Position numbers and translations under genes: made by a program. The notes beneath the pieces are model-generated. The model was given only the letters and a program-made list of their open reading frames with translations. It was not told the origin of the DNA and searched no databases. A stretch of DNA of 64,000 nucleotides from Planctomycetota bacterium (GTDB taxonomy: Bacteria > Planctomycetota > Phycisphaerae > Sedimentisphaerales > Anaerobacaceae). Location: assembly GCA_019456145.1 (NCBI GenBank), contig VRUL01000001.1:434001-498000 (forward strand). Reading direction: 5' to 3'. Shown one piece after another: positions 1 to 8,239 of the stretch. Numbering within the stretch: the first letter of the stretch is position 1; every line of letters begins with the position of its first letter.

Positions 1-104
1 CCGCTTACCTGCCAACAGGATAACATAGCTGTCAAAAGAACGCAATAAGAGATGGGCGGATATCAACAGGCGGAGGGCTTGGCAGGCACGTTCTTGGCGC
101 GAGG

Positions 105-2483
105 TCATTGGGAACCCTTAATCGTTGCCATTACCAACGGAACAAAGCCTATGCTCATGGCAATCACCGCAAGAACTGCCCAGATAATCAACTGGCCGCG
201 TGGTGAATCGAGCTTGCCGACGATGCCTTCGGTTCTCTTGATTCGCCAATACATGTAATAGACAAGAAAACCAATCCCGGCCACTATCCACGCAGATGAG
301 AGGTGGACGACGGCATTATGTCCCGATTCGTGCTTTTCGATTGTAAACCACGGCGATGGAAAGCCGATTTCGTGTTTGAAAGTACCTTCTGAGGCCGAGC
401 CCGACCCGCTAAAGCCAAAGAACGCAAGCAGGCAGAAAAAATACACGACCGCAAGAACGGTTTTTATAGCCTTTGTCGTGTGCTTATCTCTCTCGGCCCA
501 CCATTGCTGCCAGGCCCGCCCGACAGTCGAAGTAGCCGCAGAACTCGCAGGGCCGCCGGGTGTCTGTGCTTGTCCGGTACTTCGGGCTTTTCCACGACGG
601 ACAGCCCATCGTAACGTCAAAAACAAGAAGATTACGGGTAGTAGCACCAAGCCGGTTGCGAGCACCACTCCAGTGTGTTGCCCCACCACGAGCGTGGCGA
701 CCACCGCCACCATCCAGACAGCAAGCAAGGTCAAAGTTGGAATCCCGACTTGTTTAGCGAAGCCAGGCTGGGGCGTCATCCAGAAGCCCAGAAGCCTTTC
801 CAAATGGCTCTGGGGAGGCGATGACAGTTGGCCTTCACTCGCAATTGCCTTGACATCAGTTTTTACTTCGCTGGCTTGCTGTTCGGGTTCCTGAGGCTCA
901 GGGCCAATCCCAGGTTTGCGGTGTCCTGGTTTACGTCGAAACGCTGCTTTGACGTCCGGTTGTTTCAAGACCATCAATGCCCAAATGCCGGCTGGCAGGC
1001 CGATGATAAAACCGGGTGTGCAAGGGAGCATTGCCACGATGCTGGCGGTTATTGCCAGGCCATACAATTCGAGCTTTCTCATCTTCCACGCGCCCAGGAT
1101 AGTGATTCCCGCGACCGGCAGCATGAGCAATATCGGCAACAAGAGAGGGCCGAAAATTAGCCAAGTGGGTTTAACCATCATAGCCGAGAGAACGGTGGTT
1201 TGCGAGACAGAACGTTTCGGCAGGAGTTCGATGTTACCGATGGGCATTCCTGACTTCACAGTTTCTAATCCTCTGACATCCTCATATATCCTGGTAGGAT
1301 TTATAGAGCCTGAAAGGACATTGACAGGCTGCGGAGCGCGAAACAGATAGGAGACAATAAGCAATCCCGGCAAAACGACTAAGGGCAGCAAGTTCACAAG
1401 CCCGGCCAACAAAAGAGCGATTGCCGGCCCCCGAACCTTTCGCCGCACTGCCTGGATATCGACCTCTTGTATAGCCTCAACGGCAGGCCGAGGAGGCTCA
1501 GGGCCAGAGGAAATTTGCTCAACATCGGTCTTGACCTCGCTGGCGTGCTGATAGCGGCGTTCAGGCTCATACTCCAGAGTCTTGAGTACGACTCTATCAA
1601 GGCGAACGTCCACCTGGACTTTCGTGGAGGGCGGAGCGAATCGACCGATAGGCAATTGGCCGGTTAGCATCTCATAAAAGACCACGCCCAGAGAGTAGAT
1701 ATCGGCGCGGTGGTCTACCTGGCCGGGGTGTTCGATTTGTTCAGGGGCCATATAATGTGGCGTGCCCATCCGCTGGCCGATTTGTGTCAGCGTGTATGCG
1801 GTTGCCGGCTTGTCTAACAGCTTTGCGAGGCCGAAGTCGGCAATTTTCACGCGCCCTTTCTTGTCCAGCAGGATGTTTTCCGGCTTTATGTCGCGATGCA
1901 CGATGCCCTCTTCGTGGGCGTACTGCAGGGCCTCGCAGACTTGCGGGACGATGGCCAGCGCTTCATCTGTGCCGAGTTCGCCGGTCTGGATTACATGTCG
2001 CAAGTCAGTTCCATCGACAAACTCCATAATAAAATAGCATAGCCCATCTTCCGTCTGCCCGAAGTCGAATACCGAGACAATTCTCGGATGATTAAGCTTG
2101 GCCATTGAGCGGGCTTCGCGGGTGAACCGCTCGGCGAAGGCTTCCGTCTGCCCTACTTCGGGCGGCAGGATTTTCAGGGCCACCACACGGTCAAGCTGCT
2201 TCTGGCGGGCCTTATAGACTGCTCCCATACCGCCCTGGCCCAATAGCTCAAGGATTTCGAGCTGTGGGAACTGTTTAGCTAATTCGGCCGGCTCCGGAGG
2301 CACAAATCGGCCCGGCGGTGTCGCGCTTGTGGGAATGGCGTTTTGGTCATCAGAGAGGTCCTTTTTTTCGGCCCCGGCGCCGCTCGGCAGGCCCAGCTTC
2401 ATAAGACACTGCGGGCACATCCCTTCCGGCGCATCAGCCGGTAACTTGCCTCCACATTCATTGCATTGTCTTTCTTCAGCCAT
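105..2483 (-). CDS. Zinc-ribbon Ser/Thr protein kinase with membrane segments
   Basis: Membrane-anchored Hanks-type kinase of 792 residues. A zinc ribbon (Cys7, Cys10, Cys23, Cys26) is followed by a full kinase domain: glycine loop GQGGMG at 82-87, ATP lysine in VALK at 104, HRDIKPEN with Asp198, DFG at 216-218, APE at 246-248. Several hydrophobic segments fill the C-terminal half. The start is set at the ATG preceded by AGGGGATG at good spacing; an upstream ATG would add 12 residues ahead of the ribbon. It lies downstream of a sigma factor and a DUF4097 lipoprotein, and a promoter-like element sits 40 bases before the start. Known context: planctomycete ECF sigma factors are often linked to such kinases. 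Inference: it senses an envelope signal for the sigma factor. The substrate is unknown. Confidence 0.93.
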   Translation of the reverse strand: MAEERQCNECGGKLPADAPEGMCPQCLMKLGLPSGAGAEKKDLSDDQNAIPTSATPPGRFVPPEPAELAKQFPQLEILELLGQGGMGAVYKARQKQLDRVVALKILPPEVGQTEAFAERFTREARSMAKLNHPRIVSVFDFGQTEDGLCYFIMEFVDGTDLRHVIQTGELGTDEALAIVPQVCEALQYAHEEGIVHRDIKPENILLDKKGRVKIADFGLAKLLDKPATAYTLTQIGQRMGTPHYMAPEQIEHPGQVDHRADIYSLGVVFYEMLTGQLPIGRFAPPSTKVQVDVRLDRVVLKTLEYEPERRYQHASEVKTDVEQISSGPEPPRPAVEAIQEVDIQAVRRKVRGPAIALLLAGLVNLLPLVVLPGLLIVSYLFRAPQPVNVLSGSINPTRIYEDVRGLETVKSGMPIGNIELLPKRSVSQTTVLSAMMVKPTWLIFGPLLLPILLMLPVAGITILGAWKMRKLELYGLAITASIVAMLPCTPGFIIGLPAGIWALMVLKQPDVKAAFRRKPGHRKPGIGPEPQEPEQQASEVKTDVKAIASEGQLSSPPQSHLERLLGFWMTPQPGFAKQVGIPTLTLLAVWMVAVVATLVVGQHTGVVLATGLVLLPVIFLFLTLRWAVRRGKARSTGQAQTPGGPASSAATSTVGRAWQQWWAERDKHTTKAIKTVLAVVYFFCLLAFFGFSGSGSASEGTFKHEIGFPSPWFTIEKHESGHNAVVHLSSAWIVAGIGFLVYYMYWRIKRTEGIVGKLDSPRGQLIIWAVLAVIAMSIGFVPLVMATIKGSQ

Positions 2484-2521
2484 AATAACATCCCCTTTTC
2501 GGGTATTAGTTGCTTCCACCT

Positions 2522-2561
2522 GTTACTTAAGCAAACCGGCAAAAAGGTTACAAGCTATTGG
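2522..2561 (-). promoter_or_regulatory. Putative ECF-type promoter element, copy 1 (kinase)
   Basis: Read on the minus strand, TGTAACC (2546-2552) resembles an ECF -35 element. About 17 bases later comes AAGTAAC, and an A-rich tract lies upstream. The 40-base element matches a second copy at 3431-3470 in 33 of 40 positions; all seven differences are transitions. It ends about 40 bases before the kinase start. Assignment to the neighbouring sigma factor is inference. Confidence 0.55.
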
Positions 2562-2609
2562 TGTTTTTTTCCAGGGATATCGGATAAATCCCTAAGTGTC
2601 CCGGCTGTC

Positions 2610-3203
2610 TCAGCGTATCTTTATCGAGCCGTTGTGGGTCACGAGCTGGAGCTTGCCCAGCCCTTCGCCGATTTTGCCCTGGAGTTTTCTCTTGCTCACC
2701 TTCCCGATAAGAGTAATGGGCAACTCAGTCTTTATAGAGCCGTTGTGCGTCGAGCTGTCGACTTTGCCTTTTATATCCGAAACCGTAACATCTCCGTTAT
2801 GCGTCCCAAGAAGCAAAATGTTGGTTTTTTTTGGCAGCTTCACATCGAGTCTCACACTAACGGATTCGTACATTCCAAGCATAGGCTTTTTAATTTCGAC
2901 AGTGATTTTATTACCGGAGTTTTTCAGCCTTACTTTGGTGCGATCGGCAATATCTTTGGCGGTTTCCACGCTTGAGGCCCGCCCCGTGATAACGGCCGTA
3001 ACATCGCAGCCGTCTTCGTCACGGCCTTCAACCGTGATTGAGCCGTTGTGTGTCTCTGCCTTAAATGAATAACCCGCCGACAGCGGAGCCGACAACTGCA
3101 CGGTCCTTTCGTATTTGGCTGACGGAATCTCACAGCCGCCGACACCTAACAGCAGGCAAATAACGACGCCAAAAGTTAACACTACTAAACAGTTCTTTTC
3201 CAT
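2610..3203 (-). CDS. DUF4097-like lipoprotein
   Basis: Predicted lipoprotein of 197 residues. The N-terminus is hydrophobic and ends in VGGC (Cys24), a lipobox-like site. The body resembles the DUF4097 putative adhesin family: a beta-rich protein in which THNG recurs four times, at intervals of roughly 35-55 residues (THNGSITVEG, THNGDVTVSD, THNGSIKTEL, THNGSIKIR), suggesting a repeated strand-turn unit. It lies between the sigma factor gene and the kinase gene in the same direction, with a promoter-like element 228 bases upstream. Inference: an envelope component or sensor of the sigma/kinase unit. No catalytic residues are visible and the biochemical role is unknown. Confidence 0.8.
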   Translation of the reverse strand: MEKNCLVVLTFGVVICLLLGVGGCEIPSAKYERTVQLSAPLSAGYSFKAETHNGSITVEGRDEDGCDVTAVITGRASSVETAKDIADRTKVRLKNSGNKITVEIKKPMLGMYESVSVRLDVKLPKKTNILLLGTHNGDVTVSDIKGKVDSSTHNGSIKTELPITLIGKVSKRKLQGKIGEGLGKLQLVTHNGSIKIR

Positions 3204-3430
3204 TTTTTATTTCTCCTTTACCGGTTAGATTGAGTCCTTCTTACATTTGAGAACTTGACCCAACTACATGGCTGTTATTGTCTGTGCGCATGATACCAGA
3301 GCCGGGCCTGCATTCCAACCTGTTTTCCGAACTCTCACATCTTTGGATCGGCTCACGGTCGCCGTATTGTCGGCACCCTTTTTCGCCGGATTTTATTGTA
3401 TCCGTATTCCGAATATTTACCTTTCTACTC

Positions 3431-3470
3431 GTTACTTAGGCAAACCAGTGGAAAGGTTACAGGCTGTTGG
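3431..3470 (-). promoter_or_regulatory. Putative ECF-type promoter element, copy 2 (DUF4097 lipoprotein)
   Basis: On the minus strand TGTAACC (3455-3461) is followed after about 17 bases by AAGTAAC, with an A-run upstream, as in the copy at 2522-2561. It lies just after the sigma factor stop codon and 228 bases before the lipoprotein start, so a long leader would be transcribed. A weaker relative (TGTAAGC at 4307-4313) lies upstream of the sigma factor gene itself. Confidence 0.5.
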
Positions 3471-3500
3471 AGATTTTTTCGTAGATGTTTGTTCGATGGC

Positions 3501-4250
3501 TCAGTGGGCCAGGGCGGTGAAGAGGTCCCGAATTTCCTCATCAATCTGGTCCTCAGTAGCAACTGTCTGTGCGATTTCATCCCGCAACAACTGGCGGTAG
3601 CGGCGCCGCAGACGATGCACGGCGACTTTCACCGCCCCCTCGCTCATGCCCAGCTCCTCGGCCACATCGCGGTAGGGGACGGCACTTTTCCTGGCTGTCA
3701 GGTAAACCTTCAAATGGTCGAAGAGTTCCTGTTTTTTCGAATTGGCCGCTTCGGCCGCAAGCTGACTCATCGCTCGATCCAGTACAGCCAGTGCCCAGGA
3801 CCTCTCAAAGAGCTTTTCCGCAGACAGCTCATGGGCCGGCTCAAGGGCGTACTGACTTTCCGCGTTTTCAAAGTTCAGCGAAAGCACTTTTCGTCCTCCG
3901 CCTCGCTTTTTGGCCCGGGCACGGTCACGTTCATTGGCCAGGAAATACTTCAAGGCAATCAGCAAAAACGAGCGAAATTTACCCTGTTTCGGGTCAGCCA
4001 GGCGCAAGCTGTGTTTCTCAAGCACCTGCGCGAAAAATGCCTGGGTGTACTCTTCGGCCTGGTTCCTGTTGTGTCCCTGCCGACGCAGAAACGCATAAAG
4101 GGGAAACCAGTATGTCTGGCACAATGTACCCATCGCCTCTTTATAGCGTGGAGACGAAGACTTCCCCGCCGCCCGAACCACGCTCCAGTGCGTAGTCGCA
4201 AAACGGCTGGTGCCGGGTCGAGCAGAATTTTTGGGAGTATTTTCCTGCAT
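3501..4250 (-). CDS. ECF-type RNA polymerase sigma factor
   Basis: Sigma-70 family protein of 249 residues. The N-terminus contains RFATTHWSVV, typical of sigma factors in Planctomycetes and Verrucomicrobia. Region 2 (about 30-110) includes the FRSFLLIALKYFLANERDRA segment. Region 4 near the C-terminus carries the helix-turn-helix PYRDVAEELGMSEGAVKVAV followed by HRLRRRYRQLL. Length and layout fit the ECF classes paired with Ser/Thr kinases. It is first in a minus-strand set with a DUF4097 lipoprotein and a kinase, each preceded by a matching promoter-like element, which suggests it directs transcription of both. No separate anti-sigma gene is visible; the kinase may fill that role (inference). 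Confidence 0.9.
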   Translation of the reverse strand: MQENTPKNSARPGTSRFATTHWSVVRAAGKSSSPRYKEAMGTLCQTYWFPLYAFLRRQGHNRNQAEEYTQAFFAQVLEKHSLRLADPKQGKFRSFLLIALKYFLANERDRARAKKRGGGRKVLSLNFENAESQYALEPAHELSAEKLFERSWALAVLDRAMSQLAAEAANSKKQELFDHLKVYLTARKSAVPYRDVAEELGMSEGAVKVAVHRLRRRYRQLLRDEIAQTVATEDQIDEEIRDLFTALAH

Positions 4251-4320
4251 CTAATATCCAACCTCAGCTCAGTTGCGTCACGTAATCTCTGTGCAAGTAA
4301 AATGACGCTTACAAATCAGC

Positions 4321-6963
4321 CTATTGTTTTAGGAATCTGTCTATCTCTTTGGCTGCCTTCATTCCATCAGCAACAGCCTCAACTACGGTTGATGCCCCTC
4401 TTACAAGGTCGCCGCCGGCAAAGACTCCCGCCTTCGAGGTCGCCAATGACGAATCTTTTGTCCGAATAAGGCCGTTTTTTAGTTCTACGCCCGGCAGAAT
4501 TTCGCTGATTTCTTTCGCCGACTTCTGGCCTATTGCTTCGGCAACGATATCCATATCAAGGTCATAAGCGCTTGATTCTATCGACTGCGGTCTGCGCCGC
4601 CCTGTCAGGTCCGGCTCACCTAATTTCGTTGGACAAACCTTAATACCCGTTAGTTTTCCATCCTTACAATTTATATCCAGCAGTTGAGTCAATATTAGAA
4701 AGTGTACGCCGCGCTTTATCGCCAGGTCGCGTTCGGCGCTCCAGGCTGGCATCTCACCGAAAGAGCGGCGATATATTATGTAAACGTCTTTAGCTCCCAG
4801 CCGCTTGGCGGTAAGAGCCACATCCATGGCGGTATTGCCACCGCCTATCGCCGCCACAGACTCACCGGCAACATTCAATTTGCCCGGTTCTCCGGCCGCT
4901 GCAAGGAACTCCATAGCATTCCATAAACCATCAATATTCTTATTACTGATGCTCACTGATTCCGGCAGACCCATACCGATAAAAACTGCGTCAAATCCTT
5001 CTGCCATAATAGTGTCCAGACTGAAATCGGCGTTTAATTCTCTGCCAAGACGCTTTATTAACTTCTCTCGGGGTACATCGGCGAACACCGCGGCAATTTC
5101 GTTTTTCAGCGAATCGCTTTGTCTTTCGTGTGGAATTACCGATTCTATCATTCCACCCAACTCCGTGCTTCTGTCAAAAACCGTCACGGCATGTCCTGCT
5201 TCGAGCAGCCCTGCCGCGCAGGCCAAACCAGTCGGCCCGGCCCCGATTATAGCGATATTTTTCCCAGTCTCCTTTTCCGGTATGAGAAGTTTCGACCAGC
5301 CCTTTTTATTGGCTTGCTCAGCCAGGTACCTTTGTATAGCGGCAATAGGCAAAGCCCCATCACCGATAAACTTCTGCAAACAGCTCCCCTGGCATTGCTG
5401 CTCGACCGGACACAGCCACGCACAGACCTCCGCAAATACATTCGCCTCTCTTAGAACTTGGTAAGCGTCCTTATCTTTTCCATCCATGAACAGGCTGATA
5501 AATTCCGGTATGTTTACATCGGCCGGACACCCCAATCTGCACGTCGGCTCCTGGCACTGTCGACATTCTGTTGCGAGCCGCACAAGGTTTTCTCTGTCGG
5601 TCATTCTCCCGTGCGCAAATATTGGCCCGTAAACTTCGTTATCGCGTACCACGCAGCCCGTCATCCCGTGGTCGCGCATTATCTGCGTGCAAGCGCTGCA
5701 GGCCACACAAACCTTTTCCGCAAACATCCGCCCCTTTGTGATAATATCTTTTGCATAATCAGGGTATGCAAACGCCATCCTCCCGACACCGACAATAGAA
5801 ACCAGGCCGTTCGCCTTGCCTGCGGCACCCACGTTGGGTAAAAGCGTCCTAAGCCAGCTATAGCCTGTGCCGACAACCGCAATGTCACTGAACTGGTTTT
5901 GAATCTCCCCCGCTAATTCGACAAGCCTGCTCACACCCGCCAGAGGGTGTTCTGGCTCTTCATACCCGCCGACTATCGTCTCGTTGAAAGGCCTTCCTAT
6001 GTGCGGATTGTAATAGGGATTTGCCGCCGTGATATTAATCAGCTTGACCCCGCGCGCGCTCAAAAGGGCGATCAGTTTCTTCGGCTCGGTCAAATCGGGC
6101 TTGGTATAATCATCTTTATCGACACCCCATCCGTAAGGATACGGTATAGCGTCATAAATGCCGAGCCTGGTAACCACCTGTGCCTCTTCACCAAGCTCTT
6201 TGTGAATTTTATCGATAACTTCGAGAAGAAATCGGGTGCGGTTTTCAAACGGACCACCGTACCTGCCTTCTCTGTTATGGCAGGCGAACAGCTCATTAAT
6301 CAAATAGCCGTGACACGATTTAATATCGACCGCATCGAACCCGGCTTCGAAAGCAATCCTGGCCGCCTCGACGTAAGAGTCCTGAAGTTTGTCGAGGTCT
6401 TCATCCGTCACGAGAGGCCAATCCTCGGGTATCTTGCTTTTTGCGTTTGGATTCGGCTCTTTCTGCGGCACAAGCGCATCGCGATAAGGGTCCCGCTGTA
6501 AAATCATCGGACGCCCAACGCTTCCCGGCCTGCTGTATCTGCCCGAATGTGTCAACTGGGCAACAATCACAGGTTTATGGCTCGCTCCCATACTCTCAGC
6601 CGCCACCTGCCGCATCATCGCGGTCAATGCGCGGAAGCTGTCTTTACTTTTTTCGTTAAGCCATAACTGCCTCGGATTTGCCCTGGCTTCGCCAACGACC
6701 GCCGTCGCCTCGCCCCAAATCAGCCCCGCCCCGCCGGCCGCGAATCTTTGGTATCGACGCACCGTTAGTTTGCCCGGCCGACCCTCTGAATCTCCATCGC
6801 AGCCTTCCATAGGATGCACCGCCAGCGAATTCGGTATAACCAGCCCACCCGCCCGAACTTCTTCTTTTAGGATTGATACATCCTCTATCGCATTGAGCCG
6901 GACGCCCAGCCCCGATGCCAACTGCTTCAAATCTTCAATTCCGCCTAAATTAAATTCCCACAT
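4321..6963 (-). CDS. Fused old-yellow-enzyme / GltD-like flavin-FeS oxidoreductase
   Basis: Protein of 880 residues joining two enzyme modules. Residues 1-440 form an old-yellow-enzyme TIM barrel of the 2,4-dienoyl-CoA reductase type: HGYLINEL at 218-225, then Cys419, Cys422, Cys425 and Cys437 for a 4Fe-4S cluster. Residues 465-530 hold a ferredoxin-like domain with two Cys sets (467/470/475/479 and 514/518/524/528), as in glutamate synthase small subunit and dihydropyrimidine dehydrogenase. Residues 568-880 form an FAD/NAD(P) module with GAGPTG at 574-579 and a second GGGNTAMD site. Classical dienoyl-CoA reductases carry only a C-terminal flavin module; the extra 8-Cys domain makes an additional electron path. 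Substrate unknown. The DUF1080 gene upstream lies 26 bases away. Confidence 0.85.
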   Translation of the reverse strand: MWEFNLGGIEDLKQLASGLGVRLNAIEDVSILKEEVRAGGLVIPNSLAVHPMEGCDGDSEGRPGKLTVRRYQRFAAGGAGLIWGEATAVVGEARANPRQLWLNEKSKDSFRALTAMMRQVAAESMGASHKPVIVAQLTHSGRYSRPGSVGRPMILQRDPYRDALVPQKEPNPNAKSKIPEDWPLVTDEDLDKLQDSYVEAARIAFEAGFDAVDIKSCHGYLINELFACHNREGRYGGPFENRTRFLLEVIDKIHKELGEEAQVVTRLGIYDAIPYPYGWGVDKDDYTKPDLTEPKKLIALLSARGVKLINITAANPYYNPHIGRPFNETIVGGYEEPEHPLAGVSRLVELAGEIQNQFSDIAVVGTGYSWLRTLLPNVGAAGKANGLVSIVGVGRMAFAYPDYAKDIITKGRMFAEKVCVACSACTQIMRDHGMTGCVVRDNEVYGPIFAHGRMTDRENLVRLATECRQCQEPTCRLGCPADVNIPEFISLFMDGKDKDAYQVLREANVFAEVCAWLCPVEQQCQGSCLQKFIGDGALPIAAIQRYLAEQANKKGWSKLLIPEKETGKNIAIIGAGPTGLACAAGLLEAGHAVTVFDRSTELGGMIESVIPHERQSDSLKNEIAAVFADVPREKLIKRLGRELNADFSLDTIMAEGFDAVFIGMGLPESVSISNKNIDGLWNAMEFLAAAGEPGKLNVAGESVAAIGGGNTAMDVALTAKRLGAKDVYIIYRRSFGEMPAWSAERDLAIKRGVHFLILTQLLDINCKDGKLTGIKVCPTKLGEPDLTGRRRPQSIESSAYDLDMDIVAEAIGQKSAKEISEILPGVELKNGLIRTKDSSLATSKAGVFAGGDLVRGASTVVEAVADGMKAAKEIDRFLKQ

Positions 6964-6989
6964 CTTCCAGTCTCTTTTTGTAGTATTAT

Positions 6990-7958
6990 CTATTGTCCCT
7001 CAACCAGCCAGATATTCCTGAACTCAATATTGTGTTTGTGGTCCTGAAGCTGAATGGGGCCTTTCGTTCGATGCCTCCTTTTGGGAATTTCCACGTTGTC
7101 GTGAATCGTCTCGCCATTGTGAACAACTGTGATTCGCGGCTGTTCTTTTACCTTGCCATTCTCCACTCGGGCCGCCCGAAAGCTGATATCATACGTTTGC
7201 CACGTTTCCGGCGGCAGACACGCGTTGACTTTAGCGCGGGCCACGTTATAAAGTCCCCCGCAGTCACCGGAAGTGTGCACGATCCCGAACGAATCCAGCA
7301 CCTGCACTTCATACGCATCGAGTAAATATACCCCGCTGTTGGCCCTGCCCTGACCGCGCCCTTTCGGTTCCAGCGGCAGTTTGAATTCCACATGTAATTG
7401 CTTGATATCGCTAAACTTTTTGTTGGTCCTGTTCGATCCCTTCCCGGGGATGATTTGCATACTGCCGTTATCCAGTGCTTTCCACTGTGTATTTGTCCAG
7501 CCGCTCATATCCGGTTTGACCCCGGCCTTGTAAGGCAGCAATATGACTGCGTTTGGCGGTGGTTTTGCGCCGGCACGGGGCGACTTGCTCTCGATTTTCT
7601 TTAACTCGAAGTGCAATCCGTAATGACCTCGAACGTTTAATTTCCCGTCCTTAATCTCCCCCTTCCAGTCGTAACCGCCCGCCCGGCCCGATATAGTAAC
7701 TTCCGAACCTGATTTCTTTCCATATATTTCGATAAAGGCGCCTTCCTGCGCCGGGTCATCAGATCTCGCGTCGATAACAATGCGATAGCTGTCGTCTCCT
7801 TCAGCGACAACGTCAGCCGTTGCATTCATCGTAAATTTCTTGTCGGGAAAGAACGTCCCCTTGTATTCGCCCATAAAAGCCTTGGCCAACAGATTGTTCG
7901 ACAGGCAGATTATCCCACCCAGACAAATCCATAATTTTAAGTTCAAAGAACGAGCCAT
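6990..7958 (-). CDS. Secreted DUF1080 (3-keto-disaccharide hydrolase-like) protein
   Basis: Exported protein of 322 residues: a basic start and hydrophobic signal (about residues 5-25), a beta-rich N-terminal half, then a DUF1080 concanavalin-like domain from about 130. Typical DUF1080 features are visible: QLHVEFKLP, GRGQGRANSGVYL, YEVQVLDSFG, CGGLYNVA, ETWQTYDISF and a C-terminal strand on hydrophobic alternation. Members from Planctomycetes and Bacteroidetes are numerous, and some act on 3-keto sugars made by Gfo/Idh/MocA oxidoreductases. It may form a two-gene unit with the downstream oxidoreductase. The exact substrate cannot be read from sequence. Confidence 0.85.
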   Translation of the reverse strand: MARSLNLKLWICLGGIICLSNNLLAKAFMGEYKGTFFPDKKFTMNATADVVAEGDDSYRIVIDARSDDPAQEGAFIEIYGKKSGSEVTISGRAGGYDWKGEIKDGKLNVRGHYGLHFELKKIESKSPRAGAKPPPNAVILLPYKAGVKPDMSGWTNTQWKALDNGSMQIIPGKGSNRTNKKFSDIKQLHVEFKLPLEPKGRGQGRANSGVYLLDAYEVQVLDSFGIVHTSGDCGGLYNVARAKVNACLPPETWQTYDISFRAARVENGKVKEQPRITVVHNGETIHDNVEIPKRRHRTKGPIQLQDHKHNIEFRNIWLVEGQ

Positions 7959-8239
7959 GATGTAATTCTCCTTTCTTATTTGAGTTATTGTGCCGACAAA
8001 TATGAAACCTTCAATTGCGATTTCCCATTTATCACTGCTCAGCTACACCGCTGGGCCTCTTTGCTAATAGAATATCAAATCCGGCTTAAAAATTCAAGAC
8101 AGGTAGCGTGTGCAATATTTATTTGTACACGCGGGGAAAACCTGCCGTTAGGTTTAGCCCTCAAATATATTTGATGATTTTCTTTTGAACCTTCGAATTT
8201 CGTGTTTGTTTTCTCATCCACGCATCCACGCTTAACCAT

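Noticed and set aside
376..1350. Several plus-strand frames antisense to the kinase gene
   Set aside because: They are shadows of the kinase codon pattern; the kinase frame has complete catalytic motifs.
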